Origin: Aldehydirespirator sp965116865
GTDB lineage: Bacteria > Actinomycetota > Acidimicrobiia > Acidimicrobiales > Aldehydirespiratoraceae
DNA: 64,000 bases
Assembly (NCBI GenBank): GCA_965116865.1
Contig: OZ220727.1
Span: 248,001 to 312,000, forward strand
Direction: 5' to 3'
Shown here: piece after piece, positions 42,814 to 51,743 of the stretch
Layout: each line of letters starts with the position of its first letter
Numbering within the stretch: position 1 is the first letter of the stretch
Position numbers and translations under genes: made by a program
Notes under the pieces: model-generated
Seen by the model: only the letters and a program-made list of their open reading frames with translations
Told to the model about the DNA's origin: nothing
The model's database searches: none

Positions 42814-44079
42814 TCATGCCTCGCCCTTGCGGTAGGGCAGGCCGTCTGCTCTCGGCATCCGGAGCCGTTGCGAGAAGAAGGCCAGCACCACCAGCACGAT
42901 CACGTACGGCAGGATGAAGGTCCACCAGTTGGGCACTGTCGTCGACAGGAAGTACCACAGCGCTGCCCCCAGTCCGAGGCATGCAGCGATGGAGGCGTCG
43001 ATGCGGCGGCGCCGGCTCAGTGCCCAGACCATCACCGCGATCAGCGCGATGGCGGTCACCAGCAGCAGCGAGTGAGAAGCCGCACCCCCTTCGGTCCGGT
43101 CGCGCAGTCCGACGCCGAACGGGTAGCCGAACAGAAGGGCACCGGCCATCACGCCGCCCGGGCGCCAATTGCCGAATATGAGTGCGGCCAGACCGATGTA
43201 CCCTCTTCCATTGGTCTGGCCTTCCTGGTAGTAGAAGCCCATCTCCGGGCTGGCGATGAACGCGCCTCCCAGTCCCGCCAGGGCTCCGCTGATGACCACG
43301 CCGAAGTATTTGTACAGGTAGATGTCGACGCCTTGAGTCTCGCCGGCAGCGGGATGCTCTCCGCAGATTCGCAGCCTCAGCCCGAACCGGGTTCGCCAAA
43401 CCACCCAGGCGGTCACCGGTACCAAGGCGAAGGCGAGCATGGTGGCCAGCGAGAGTTGGGCTACCAGACCGCGGGCCAGGCCGGTTGCGTCAGAGACGAA
43501 GAACCAGTCCCTGTCGGTCGCCCAACCCAGGACGTCGGGGCTCTTCCAGCCGAAGAGGTCGCCCCCGGCCAGGAACGGGAACGTGAACTTGCCTACGCCC
43601 GGAGTGAGCGGGGACTGCGTTATCGAGCCTCCGTCGTAGTCGACGAGGATCTCCGATGACAGGAAGCGGGTGACTCCCGGCGCAGTGACGTTTATCGCGA
43701 CCCCCGAAATGATATGGTCCACACCGAAGGTCACAGTGGCCACCGCGTGGACCAGGCCGCCGAGGGCCCCGCCCAGCATGCCGATCAACAGGCCGGTCCA
43801 TCCGCCGTAGTTGATGGCGCCCCAGGCGCCGAACCAGGTTCCTAGGATCAGCATCCCTTCGAGTCCTATGTTGACGATGCCGGCTCGTTCCGAGAACAGT
43901 CCTCCGAGACCGGCGAGCATCACTGGAACCGCCCAGCGCAGCATTGCCTCCGACGACGTGGCCGCCGTCAGGCGGTCGGTGTCGTCGAAGCCCTGCACCA
44001 CTGTCAGCACCAGCACCCCTATGGCGGCGTAGATCATCCACCGTGCCCACACAGGCAGACGTCCGAGCAAGGCGATCAT
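42814..44079 (-). CDS. BMP-type nucleoside ABC transporter, permease 2
   Basis: About 421 residues from ATG 44079, overlapping the previous gene by ATGA. BPD_transp_2 fold with about nine membrane segments: FSERAGIVNIGLEGMLILGT is the conserved loop, also FGLRLRICGEHPAAGETQGV and ISGALAGLGGAFIA. It matches NupQ/YufQ-type permeases. It forms the membrane pore with permease 1. Confidence 0.9.
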   Translation of the reverse strand: MIALLGRLPVWARWMIYAAIGVLVLTVVQGFDDTDRLTAATSSEAMLRWAVPVMLAGLGGLFSERAGIVNIGLEGMLILGTWFGAWGAINYGGWTGLLIGMLGGALGGLVHAVATVTFGVDHIISGVAINVTAPGVTRFLSSEILVDYDGGSITQSPLTPGVGKFTFPFLAGGDLFGWKSPDVLGWATDRDWFFVSDATGLARGLVAQLSLATMLAFALVPVTAWVVWRTRFGLRLRICGEHPAAGETQGVDIYLYKYFGVVISGALAGLGGAFIASPEMGFYYQEGQTNGRGYIGLAALIFGNWRPGGVMAGALLFGYPFGVGLRDRTEGGAASHSLLLVTAIALIAVMVWALSRRRRIDASIAACLGLGAALWYFLSTTVPNWWTFILPYVIVLVVLAFFSQRLRMPRADGLPYRKGEA

Positions 44080-45206
44080 GGCGCGGTCGCCGGACTCGAG
44101 GCCATCGCCGCGGCTGCCGCCGCGGCTTCCTCCCGCTCGCGTATGCGCCGCACTACTTCGTAGGCGACTACGGCGGTCAGGATGATGACGCCCTTCATGA
44201 TCTCGACGATCTCGCGGGACGCGGCGCCCGAGATTTGGAGTATCCCCGAGGACACGTCGAGGAAGGAGAAGATGAGTGCGGCCACCGCCACCCCCGCTGG
44301 ATGGTTGCGGCCCATCAGGGCGACCGCTAGCCCGGTGAATCCGAGCAGAGTGATCGGATTGGACGGGTAGTAGCCGGTGTCCATCAACTCGCTCATGCCC
44401 ACGAGTCCGGCAACCATGCCCGACATCGTCATGGCGATCACGGTCATGCGCTTGGGAGAGACGCCTCCAACCTGCGACGCCGCCGGGTTGGCTCCGCCGG
44501 CTCGCAGGTCGTAGCCGAACACCGTGCGGTTCAGCATCACATGGTAGACGACGCCGACGACGACCGCGATGAGCAGGACGCCCGTGAGTTCCTTGCCTCG
44601 CCGGACGTCGCGGGTGAATGTCTCGAGCAGGCCGTTGATGTCCGGCATCAGCCCGCTGTCGGCGATCGGCTCGGTGCCGACCCGTCCACCGGTGGCCGAG
44701 ATTCCTCCGCCGGCCTGCCACTCGACGACCCACCAGGCGGCCAGCCCTGAGATCGCCACCGCATTGAGCATGATGGTTGAGATCACCTCGTTGACGCCGC
44801 GAGTCACCTTCAGCACCCCCGCCGCGCCCGAGAAGGCTCCCCCGACCGCCATGGCCACCACCAGAATGAATGCGATGTGGAGCACGGCCGGCAGCTCGAC
44901 TTGCGCACCGACGTGGGCCGACACTATGAAGGCCAGCAGGTACTGGCCCTCTACGCCGATGTTGAACAGGTTCATCCTGAAGCCGATGGCCGCGGCAACA
45001 CCCGACAGGTAAAGGGGAGTGGCCCGGTTCAGCATGTCCACCTGGGTCTCCAGCTTGCTGGCGTGCTGCACCATGTCCGCATAGGCCTCCACGGGGTTGC
45101 TTCCCGAGACCAGCAGGACGATCGAGGAGAGCACCACCGCGATCGCCACCGCGGCCGTCGGCGCCGCCGAGGCGAGCATCAACCGGCGGGTGAGTTGCTC
45201 CTTCAC
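44076..45206 (-). CDS. BMP-type nucleoside ABC transporter, permease 1
   Basis: GTG 45206 overlaps the ATPase stop by GTGA. About 376 residues; AAAIGFRMNLFNIGVEGQYL is the family loop, and GYDLRAGGANPAASQVGGVS the EAA-like loop. NupP/YufP-type. Ala-rich C-terminus. Confidence 0.9.
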   Translation of the reverse strand: MKEQLTRRLMLASAAPTAAVAIAVVLSSIVLLVSGSNPVEAYADMVQHASKLETQVDMLNRATPLYLSGVAAAIGFRMNLFNIGVEGQYLLAFIVSAHVGAQVELPAVLHIAFILVVAMAVGGAFSGAAGVLKVTRGVNEVISTIMLNAVAISGLAAWWVVEWQAGGGISATGGRVGTEPIADSGLMPDINGLLETFTRDVRRGKELTGVLLIAVVVGVVYHVMLNRTVFGYDLRAGGANPAASQVGGVSPKRMTVIAMTMSGMVAGLVGMSELMDTGYYPSNPITLLGFTGLAVALMGRNHPAGVAVAALIFSFLDVSSGILQISGAASREIVEIMKGVIILTAVVAYEVVRRIREREEAAAAAAAMASSPATAP

Positions 45207-46729
45207 GAGGCGCCCGCCTCCAAGGCGGCTCCGGTCATGTAGGCGCCGAGGTCTCGGGGTGTGACCTCCGCGGGGTTGAGCCGGGCCACGAGCCTGCCCC
45301 GCAGCATCACCACGATCGTGTCCGACAGCCCGATCAACTCGTCGAGGTCGGCGGAGACCAGAAGGGTCGCCAGGCCCTGGGCGCGCGCCGCTCGGATGTC
45401 CTCCCACACTGCGGCCTGGGCTCCGACGTCGATACCGCGCGTCGGGTGGTTGGCGATCAGCACCGCGGGTTCGTTCACCATCTCGCGTCCCACGATCAAC
45501 TTCTGCTGGTTGCCGCCGGAGAGGGCGTGCGCGGTCACGTCGATGTCGGGGGTGCGCACGTCGAAGCTCGACCGGATCTGTTCGGCTCGGCTCCTCATGC
45601 CGGGACGGCTCATCCAGGCTCCGCGAGAGTACGGAGACTCGGTCTGGTGGCCGAGGGCGGTGTTCTCCCACAGGGGCGCGCCGAGCAGGAGTCCGTCGCG
45701 GTGACGGTCCTGGGGCACGTAACCCAGACCCATCTCGCGCCGCTCCCGCAGCGAGGCGTGGGTGATCTCCCTGCCTAGGAGGGTGATCGTTCCTTCGTCT
45801 GGCTCGCCCATGCCGATGATGGCGTTCACCATCTCGGCTTGCCCGTTGCCCTCGACCCCGGCGATGCCCACGATCTCGCCCCGATGCACGTGCAGGCTCA
45901 CGTCGTCGACGACGGCGCGCTCGCCCGCTCCCGCGACCCGCAGATCCTTGACATCGAGGGCCACCTCCTGGGTGACGGTGGAGGCTCCGGCGTCGGGCAC
46001 GGGCAGCTCGGAACCGATCATCATCTCGGCGAGGTCGTGGGCGGTCACTTCGTCGGGTTTCACGGTGCCGACGGTCTGTCCTTGGCGGAGCACGGAGACG
46101 GTGTCCGCGATCTCGAGAACTTCGTCCAGCTTGTGGTCGATGAACACGATGGTCGCCCCGCCGGCTTTGAGCTCGCGGATGTTGCGGAACAGCTCGTCGA
46201 CTTCCTGGGGAACCAGGACAGCGGTCGGTTCGTCGAGAATCAGGATCCTGGCGCCCCGGTAGAGGACCTTGATGATCTCGACCCGCTGTCGCTCGCCGAC
46301 CTCCAGGGTCTCCACTAGATCGTCGGCGTTGACGTCGAGTCCGTAGGCCCGGCCCACTTCGTCGAGATGCTCTCGGCCTGCTTCGAAGTCGATACGGCCG
46401 AATGACCGCATGGGTTCTGCGCCGATGATGACGTTCTCCAGCACGGTGAGCTGGTCGGCCAGCATGAAGTGCTGATGGACCATGCCGATCCCCAGTGCGA
46501 TCGCTTCCGACGGCGAGCCGAGCTGAACGGTCTGGCCGTGGACCCTGATCGTGCCCTCGTCCGGGGGATGCATGCCGTAGAGGATTTTCATCAGGGTCGA
46601 CTTGCCGGCCCCGTTCTCGCCGCAGATGGCGTGGATCTCGCCCTCCGCCACCGCCAGGTTCACATCGCTGTTGGCCACGACGCCGGGGAAACGCTTGGCG
46701 ATTCCGATCAACTCGACGGCCAGTGCCAC
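45203..46729 (-). CDS. BMP-type nucleoside ABC transporter, ATP-binding protein
   Basis: 508 residues with two fused ABC domains like YufO/NupO and RbsA. First: Walker A GENGAGKST, Q-loop, LEVGERQRVEI, Walker B ILILDEPTAVL. Second: GVEGNGQAEMV lacks the Walker A Lys-Ser/Thr, LSGGNQQKL signature, and AVLIANHPTRGID for Walker B (Asn for Asp-Glu), so the second site looks degenerate as is usual in this family. Confidence 0.93.
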   Translation of the reverse strand: MALAVELIGIAKRFPGVVANSDVNLAVAEGEIHAICGENGAGKSTLMKILYGMHPPDEGTIRVHGQTVQLGSPSEAIALGIGMVHQHFMLADQLTVLENVIIGAEPMRSFGRIDFEAGREHLDEVGRAYGLDVNADDLVETLEVGERQRVEIIKVLYRGARILILDEPTAVLVPQEVDELFRNIRELKAGGATIVFIDHKLDEVLEIADTVSVLRQGQTVGTVKPDEVTAHDLAEMMIGSELPVPDAGASTVTQEVALDVKDLRVAGAGERAVVDDVSLHVHRGEIVGIAGVEGNGQAEMVNAIIGMGEPDEGTITLLGREITHASLRERREMGLGYVPQDRHRDGLLLGAPLWENTALGHQTESPYSRGAWMSRPGMRSRAEQIRSSFDVRTPDIDVTAHALSGGNQQKLIVGREMVNEPAVLIANHPTRGIDVGAQAAVWEDIRAARAQGLATLLVSADLDELIGLSDTIVVMLRGRLVARLNPAEVTPRDLGAYMTGAALEAGAS

Positions 46730-46831
46730 GCGACCTCCCTGCGAACGTTTTCCAGGCCGGAAGATAGCCCGGCCCGGACAGCGAGTTGCGACTTGTTCGG
46801 GGCGTCGGTGCCAGCGCCCCGACGGTTGCCG

Positions 46832-47890
46832 CTACGGCGTGGTCGGTACCGTGATCTCGCCGGCGACGATCTGGGCTTTGAGGTCGTCCAGCTGCTCGAC
46901 GATGTCGTCGATGAAGCCGCCGGAGGTGCTGTAGCCCACACCGTCCACCGACAGGTCGTATGTGGTTGGACCGGCTTGCACGTTGCCCTCGACAGCCGAC
47001 TTGATCATCTCGAATATCGACACGTCGACCCGTTTGAGCATCGAGGTCAGGATGTAGTCCCGCACTTCGGCGTCGGCGGTGTGGTACTGGTCGGAGTCGA
47101 CGCCGATGGCCCACACTTTCGACCCGGAGGCCTGGCTGTGCTCTTGGGCGGCGCCGAAGAGGCCCGTGCCCGATCCGCCGGCGGCGTGGTACACGATGTC
47201 GGCACCCTGCTCGAACATGGCCAAGGCGATCTCCTTCGCCCGGTCGGGGGCGTACCAGCCGTCGAAGTCGGGGGCCTCGGTGATGTAGGCGGAGATGATC
47301 TCGATGTCGGGGTTCACCGAGCGGGCACCGGCCTCGTAGCCGGCCTGGAACTTCTCGATCAGGCCGCCGACGTTGGCCACCCCGCCGATGAAGCCGACTG
47401 TATCGGTCTGGGTCTTGAGGGCGGCCGCCGCGCCGACTAGGAACGAGCCCTCGTGCTCAGCGAAGACCAGTCCGGCGATGTTGTCGCCATAAGGCGCAGC
47501 GGGGTCGGTCTCGAAGTCGAGCATGGCCGAGTCGACCACGCCGAAGGTGGTGTCGGGGTTCTCGGCGCCGACCGCGGCCGCGTCGTTCTCGAACAGGAAG
47601 CCGACCGCCACCACCACGTCGTGGGCTTCGGCCGCCAGCTGCAGCAGTTCGCCCCGGTTGGAGCCGTCGTCGTGGGGCGACGCCTCGGTGAAGGTGATGC
47701 CCAGTTCGTCGCGGGCTCGCTCGATTCCCGTTGCCGCGGAGTCGTTGAACGACTGGTCGCCCCGCCCGCCGATGTCGAACACGAGGCCGACAGAGATGCC
47801 ATCGGATTCTTCCTTCTCGCCGCTGCACGCCGCTGCGAGCAGAGAGAACGGCAACAGGAATGCGATCAGCGCAAGCAAGCGCTTTGTCAT
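46832..47890 (-). CDS. BMP-family substrate-binding lipoprotein
   Basis: 352 residues. Lipobox LLAAAC (Cys22) after a hydrophobic signal; then the BMP (PF02608) pattern VGLVFDIGGRGDQSFNDSA, VGFIGGVANVGGLIEKFQAG and VYHAAGGSGTGLFGAA. These proteins bind purine nucleosides or related ligands. AGGAAA ribosome-binding site before ATG 47890. First gene of a four-gene uptake operon reading leftwards. Confidence 0.92.
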   Translation of the reverse strand: MTKRLLALIAFLLPFSLLAAACSGEKEESDGISVGLVFDIGGRGDQSFNDSAATGIERARDELGITFTEASPHDDGSNRGELLQLAAEAHDVVVAVGFLFENDAAAVGAENPDTTFGVVDSAMLDFETDPAAPYGDNIAGLVFAEHEGSFLVGAAAALKTQTDTVGFIGGVANVGGLIEKFQAGYEAGARSVNPDIEIISAYITEAPDFDGWYAPDRAKEIALAMFEQGADIVYHAAGGSGTGLFGAAQEHSQASGSKVWAIGVDSDQYHTADAEVRDYILTSMLKRVDVSIFEMIKSAVEGNVQAGPTTYDLSVDGVGYSTSGGFIDDIVEQLDDLKAQIVAGEITVPTTP

Positions 47891-48145
47891 TGGTTTCCTC
47901 CAGGGTCTGAGGAGCGGGGGATGCCGCGAATGCTAATGGACGGAGGTCGTATTCCGCGGGCGTTTCGCAGTCCGTTCCGGCAGCGCCCCGACCGGCCAGG
48001 CATACACGATGCTGTCGACGGGAACCCCGCAGCGGACCGCCCTGCCGGCTCCGCAGGGCTGCCGCTCGACCACGTCCAAGCGCCGCCGGCGGCGACCAAG
48101 GAACGGCCGACGGCCTCGGCGCCACGATGGCGGTCATCCTGGCCA

Positions 48146-48498
48146 CCGGAGGGCCTTGCAGAGTGCCGGTGACCACTTTCCCAGCGGCGCCGGCTCTCCT
48201 CAACCGGTGCCCACATCGCCTGTGCCGGAGGGCCTTGCAGAGTGCCGGTGACCACTTTCCCAGCGGCGCCGGCTCTCCTCAACCGGTGCCCACATCGCTT
48301 GTGCCGGAGGGCCTTGCAGAGTGCCGGTGACCACTTTCCCAGCGGCGCCGGCTCTCCTCAACCGGTGCCCACATCGCTTGTGCCGGAGGGCCTTGCAGAG
48401 TGCCGGTGACCACTTTCCCAGCGGCGCCGGCTCTCCTCAACCGGTGCCCACATCGCTTGTGCCGGAGGGCCTTGCAGAGTGCCGGTGACCACTTTCCC
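48146..48498. repeat. 79-bp tandem array, (A37-X42)x4 + A37
   Basis: Units start at 48146, 48225, 48304, 48383 and 48462 (37 bp only). One base differs in the first X. X and its junction form GGCGCCGG/CCGGTGCC with one G-U pair. 47891-48145 is the upstream region of the BMP operon with no gene, and 48499-48556 is featureless. Confidence 0.93.
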
Positions 48499-48556
48499 GG
48501 CCGCGGCGTCGGTGACCGCCTCGGGCGTGTTCTGTTTGAGGGCGCTGATCCTGATC

Positions 48557-49897
48557 TCAGCCATGTCCTGCATTTGCAGCGCATTGTTGTTTGAGGTTCA
48601 GGCGACCGCGAAGAGCCGGTTTCCGGCGGGGGGTCGGTGGTGTCCCTTCGGCGGCGCCGGCGGCGGGTCGGGTGCGTGTGCTGGTCCGTGGCGGGTCTGT
48701 TCGGGTGGGTGCAGGGTGTGGTTGCCGTCGGGGTTTTTGCGGATGCGCCAGTTGTGGTGGTGGATCTTCCACTAGGCCGGTCAGTCTGGCGTTGCACGAG
48801 AGCTCCTCCAGCACAGCCCGCGGCAGCCGGGTGCCGTCGGGCAGATCCGCGACGAGCCTGCCAGTGGCGCCGTCGACGTGGGCTACCACACAGATGTCCG
48901 CTACAGGCCGGCCACCACCCCCGACACTGCTGCCGGAACCGCCTGCTCGGCTGTTGCCGGGACCGTCTGCTCGGCCGCTGGTGTCGCTGTTGCCGGGACC
49001 GCCTGCTCGGCTGTTGCCGGGACCGTCTGCTCGGCCGCTGGTGTCGCTGTTGCCGGGACCGCCTGCTCGGCTGTTGCCGGGACCGTCTGCTCGGCCGCTG
49101 GCGCCGCTGCTGCGAGAGCTGCCCGTTCCAACGCCGCCGACGCTGCTGCTGGTGGCGGTGAGGGCGTCGAGGGCGTCGGCCATGCACTGGCCGAAGCTGC
49201 GGCGGCCGGTTCCGTCGGCGGAGGTCTTCTTGTCGGCGTTGTGTATGCGGGCGGCTTGCGAGCGCAGCCGGTTGGCGACGCGTCTGCCGGTCACGGGGTC
49301 GAGCTCGCCGCGGAGATGGACCATCCCGTCGTCGCCGTCCCAGACACGAACACAGCGCCGCGCCCGCGAACGGCGGTGCTGGGACTCTCCGTCGTCGCCG
49401 TCGCGGTCGACCATCCACCGGCGAGCCTCTCGGGCGAACTGCTCGGGACGCATCGACACAGCCTTCGCCAACAGCTCCCCGTCGCCGTCGACAGCTCTGG
49501 CGCCGGCCGTCTCGGAAGCTTCGGCCAGCCGCCGGGCGTTCGCCGCGGACACCCGCCCCGACTCGACCGCCTCACGCGCCGCGGGCGCCTCGCGCAGCGC
49601 CTCGGCCGTCTTTAGGTGGCTGCGGGCCTCGCGCCGCGACAACCCGGCCGAACCGGCCAGCACTTCAGCGCCGCCGTCGCCGTGACGCTCACGGCCCGCC
49701 ACCGCCGCCGCGGCCGAGACCTGCGCAGCCGACAGCGCCGCCATCGCCGACCTCGACACCGCCAACATCTCACGCAACTCCGAACACGACGCCGCGCCCG
49801 CGCCCACCAGATCCAGCATCTCGGAGGCAGCGGCCTCGGCCCGACGAGCAGCTTCGATCAACATGCACACAGCATCCCACAGGGGTATGACATCCAC
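48557..49897 (-). pseudogene. DUF222/HNH endonuclease-like protein, HNH core deleted
   Basis: The N-terminal DUF222 (13E12-type) region is intact (MLIEAARRAEAAASEMLDLV; GSAGLSRREARSHLKTAEAL; ELDPVTGRRVANRL). After RAVLEELSCNARLTGLV the frame changes at CTAGTGG (48768-48774). In another frame WKIHHHNWRIRKNPDGNHTL continues the normal C-terminus to TGA near 48598. The Cys-Cys/His-His zinc core between them is gone. A 60-bp DNA repeat (about 48940-49105) encodes SGRADGPGNSRAGGPGNSDT units. The likely start is 49864 or 49897. Confidence 0.8.
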
Positions 49898-49930
49898 CCC
49901 CCACAGCCCCCATCCTCACGCATTTCTCGA

Positions 49931-50117
49931 TACTCTTGGCGCTGCGCGAATGGGCAGCGTATGCGGCGGGGGTGAGTCCGCCGAGGGACTGGTGGGTCCG
50001 GTAGTGGTTGTATTCGTGGCGCCAGTCCTCGAGGACGGCTTTGGCTTCGGTGATGCTGGCGGAGTCCGCGATGTTGAGGCACTCGTCTCGCAGGCATCCG
50101 TTGAAGGACTCTACGAA
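49931..50117 (-). pseudogene. IS3-family transposase OrfB, C-terminal fragment
   Basis: PPFVESFNGCLRDECLNIAD then EAKAVLEDWRHEYNHYRTHQ and SLGGLTPAAYAA is the C-terminal rve domain with the catalytic Glu (FVESFNG). The 5' part was removed where the IS30 copy begins. Confidence 0.82.
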
Positions 50118-50789
50118 GGGCGGGCGAACTCTACCGGTCGTTGCGACAGAGGGCAGTGTACACGGCGTAGGGTGAGTCCCAGTCGTGGAGCTTGCGGGGC
50201 ATCAAGTTGAGGTTGTCCTCGATGACGGCGAGGCGGGCTTGGCCGATGTTGAGGTCGGTGCTGTTGGGCAGCCGGCGTCGCAGCAGGCCGTTGGTGTGCT
50301 CGTTGGTTCCGCGCTGCCACGGCGGGTGCGGGTCACAGAAGTAGACCTCGACTCCGAGCGCTTGCTCAATGTCGGCCCAGCGGGCCGTCTCGCGGCTCTG
50401 GTCCCGGGTCAGGGTCTTGACCGGGTGCGCCGGTTGGCGGGCGGGAGCGGCGATGACCGCGGCCGCGGTGCTGGCGGCGTCGTAGCTGTCGGGCAGCGCG
50501 ACGGCAAGGGTGTGGCGGCTGGCGCGCTCGGTCAGCGTCGCGACCGCTGAGCGGTTGGCCTCACCGATGATCAGGTCGCCCTCGCAGTGGCCGGCTTCGC
50601 GGCGGTCCTCGACGGCCGCGGTGCGCGCCGCTACGGGCTTGGAATCGCCCAGCGGGCTGGGCTTTCGCGTCGCGCGGCTGCGGGGCTTGCGTCTTCGCCA
50701 GCGGCGCGGCGGAAGCCTCCGGGACCCCTCGGGCAACCCGCGTCGGCCGGTGTGGTCATAGCAGGCCGCGTAGACCGTCTCCGCGCTGA

Positions 50790-50879
50790 TCCGGCGCCCC
50801 TGGGCGCGCAGGTCCGCGTAGCAGGCCTGATCTCCGAAGGCGAGAGCCTCTCCGGCGCCCCTGGGCGCGCCGGTCCGCG
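50790..50879. repeat. A29-X32-A29 insertion scar 1 in IS30
   Basis: 50790-50818 recurs at 50851-50879 with one mismatch; 32 bp between. Removing 61 bp restores CADLRAQGRRISAETVYAAC, normal for IS30. Confidence 0.88.
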
Positions 50880-51092
50880 CAGATCGCGTGCGGGGACCAG
50901 CGCATAGCCAGGCGCTCGCTCACCGCGGCGGCCAGGCCGGCGTCGGCCGCGAGCGCAGGCGTCTTGGGGCGGGCCGCCCGGGCCTCAGCGGCCGTCTGCG
51001 CCGCCTCGGCGTCGTAGACGCCGCCGCCGCGTTCGAGCTCTCGGTACACCGTCGAGCGGTGCCTGCCAAGACGTCTCGCCGTGTCGTCGACA

Positions 51093-51183
51093 CTCGAGCC
51101 CGCGGCGCGCATCGCCTCGATGGCGACGGCAGCCAGAGCCGGCCCGACGACTACCTCGCGCCCGCGGCGCGCATCGCCTCGAT
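51093..51183. repeat. A29-X33-A29 insertion scar 2 in IS30
   Basis: 51093-51121 recurs at 51155-51183 with one mismatch; 33 bp between. It introduces a frameshift and an early TAG in the transposase. Confidence 0.87.
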
Positions 51184-51266
51184 CCGGGCGCGCTCGTCGG
51201 AGCTGAGTCGCTGTGCCATACTGTGGACCTCCACCGGTTCGGATGCTGACTTGACAACCGGCCATC

Positions 51267-51425
51267 ATGGCCGATCTGTCGCATCCACCGGTGGAGGGCG
51301 CCCTCCTATGGCTCTATTCAGTCTCTGTCGGTGACTACGGCACCGCTACTACCAACTTCATCATCGGCGGACTCCTCACCCTCTGGGGGCGCCGCAAAGG
51401 TCGCCGCCAACAACGGAGGGAATAG
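51267..51425 (+). CDS. Small hydrophobic/basic protein, unknown
   Basis: 52 residues, MADLSHPPVEGALLWLYSVS then a Gly-Leu hydrophobic stretch and a basic GRRKGRRQQRRE tail. No ribosome-binding site is clear. It may be a phage-like or chance frame. Confidence 0.3.
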   Translation: MADLSHPPVEGALLWLYSVSVGDYGTATTNFIIGGLLTLWGRRKGRRQQRRE

Positions 51426-51497
51426 CTCTCATGACCACCACTGCCAACCCCAGCCCCTCTACCGCGAAGGCGTCCTCCGATAGGCCAGTACCACAAT

Positions 51498-51743
51498 ATG
51501 GACTACACAAAGATCATTGCCATTGCTGCTCAATGGGTTATCGGTATTGGCGCCCTCCTCATCGGTTTTCGTTGGACTCCCGTGTTCGTAGTTCTACCCG
51601 CCGTCCCGCTACTCGCAGTCTTTACAGATTGCTCTGCTTTCGGACAATCTATTTATTCGCCATATGGATTTCTAGTGCGTAATCCAGTTTCGCTAGGATG
51701 TTACGGTCTTGCAATATTTGCTTTATCCGAGCTATTCAGCTAG
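51498..51743 (+). CDS. Small membrane protein, unknown
   Basis: 81 residues, MDYTKIIAIAAQWVIGIGAL then two more hydrophobic runs, so two or three membrane segments. The DNA is clearly more AT-rich than its surroundings, suggesting recent acquisition. Its 3' end overlaps the cas3 end by 12 bp. Confidence 0.45.
   Translation: MDYTKIIAIAAQWVIGIGALLIGFRWTPVFVVLPAVPLLAVFTDCSAFGQSIYSPYGFLVRNPVSLGCYGLAIFALSELFS

Larger units (their letters stand above)
50131..51219 (-). pseudogene. IS30-family transposase, broken by two insertions
   Basis: ATG 51219 reads MAQRLSSDERARIEAMRAAG and soon stops because of a 62-bp insertion. The helix-turn-helix region (VDDTARRLGRHRSTVYREL) and the DDE domain (CEGDLIIGEANRSAVATL, TLTRDQSRE, WQRGTNEHTNGLLRRRLP) survive in other frames. 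A second 61-bp insertion splits the middle. Without both insertions the protein would be continuous. Inactive as it stands. Confidence 0.88.

Noticed and set aside
48940..49105. Insertion scar in the DUF222 gene
   Set aside because: The 60-bp repeats are in frame, internally repetitive and part of a coding stalk; geometry does not match A-X-A.
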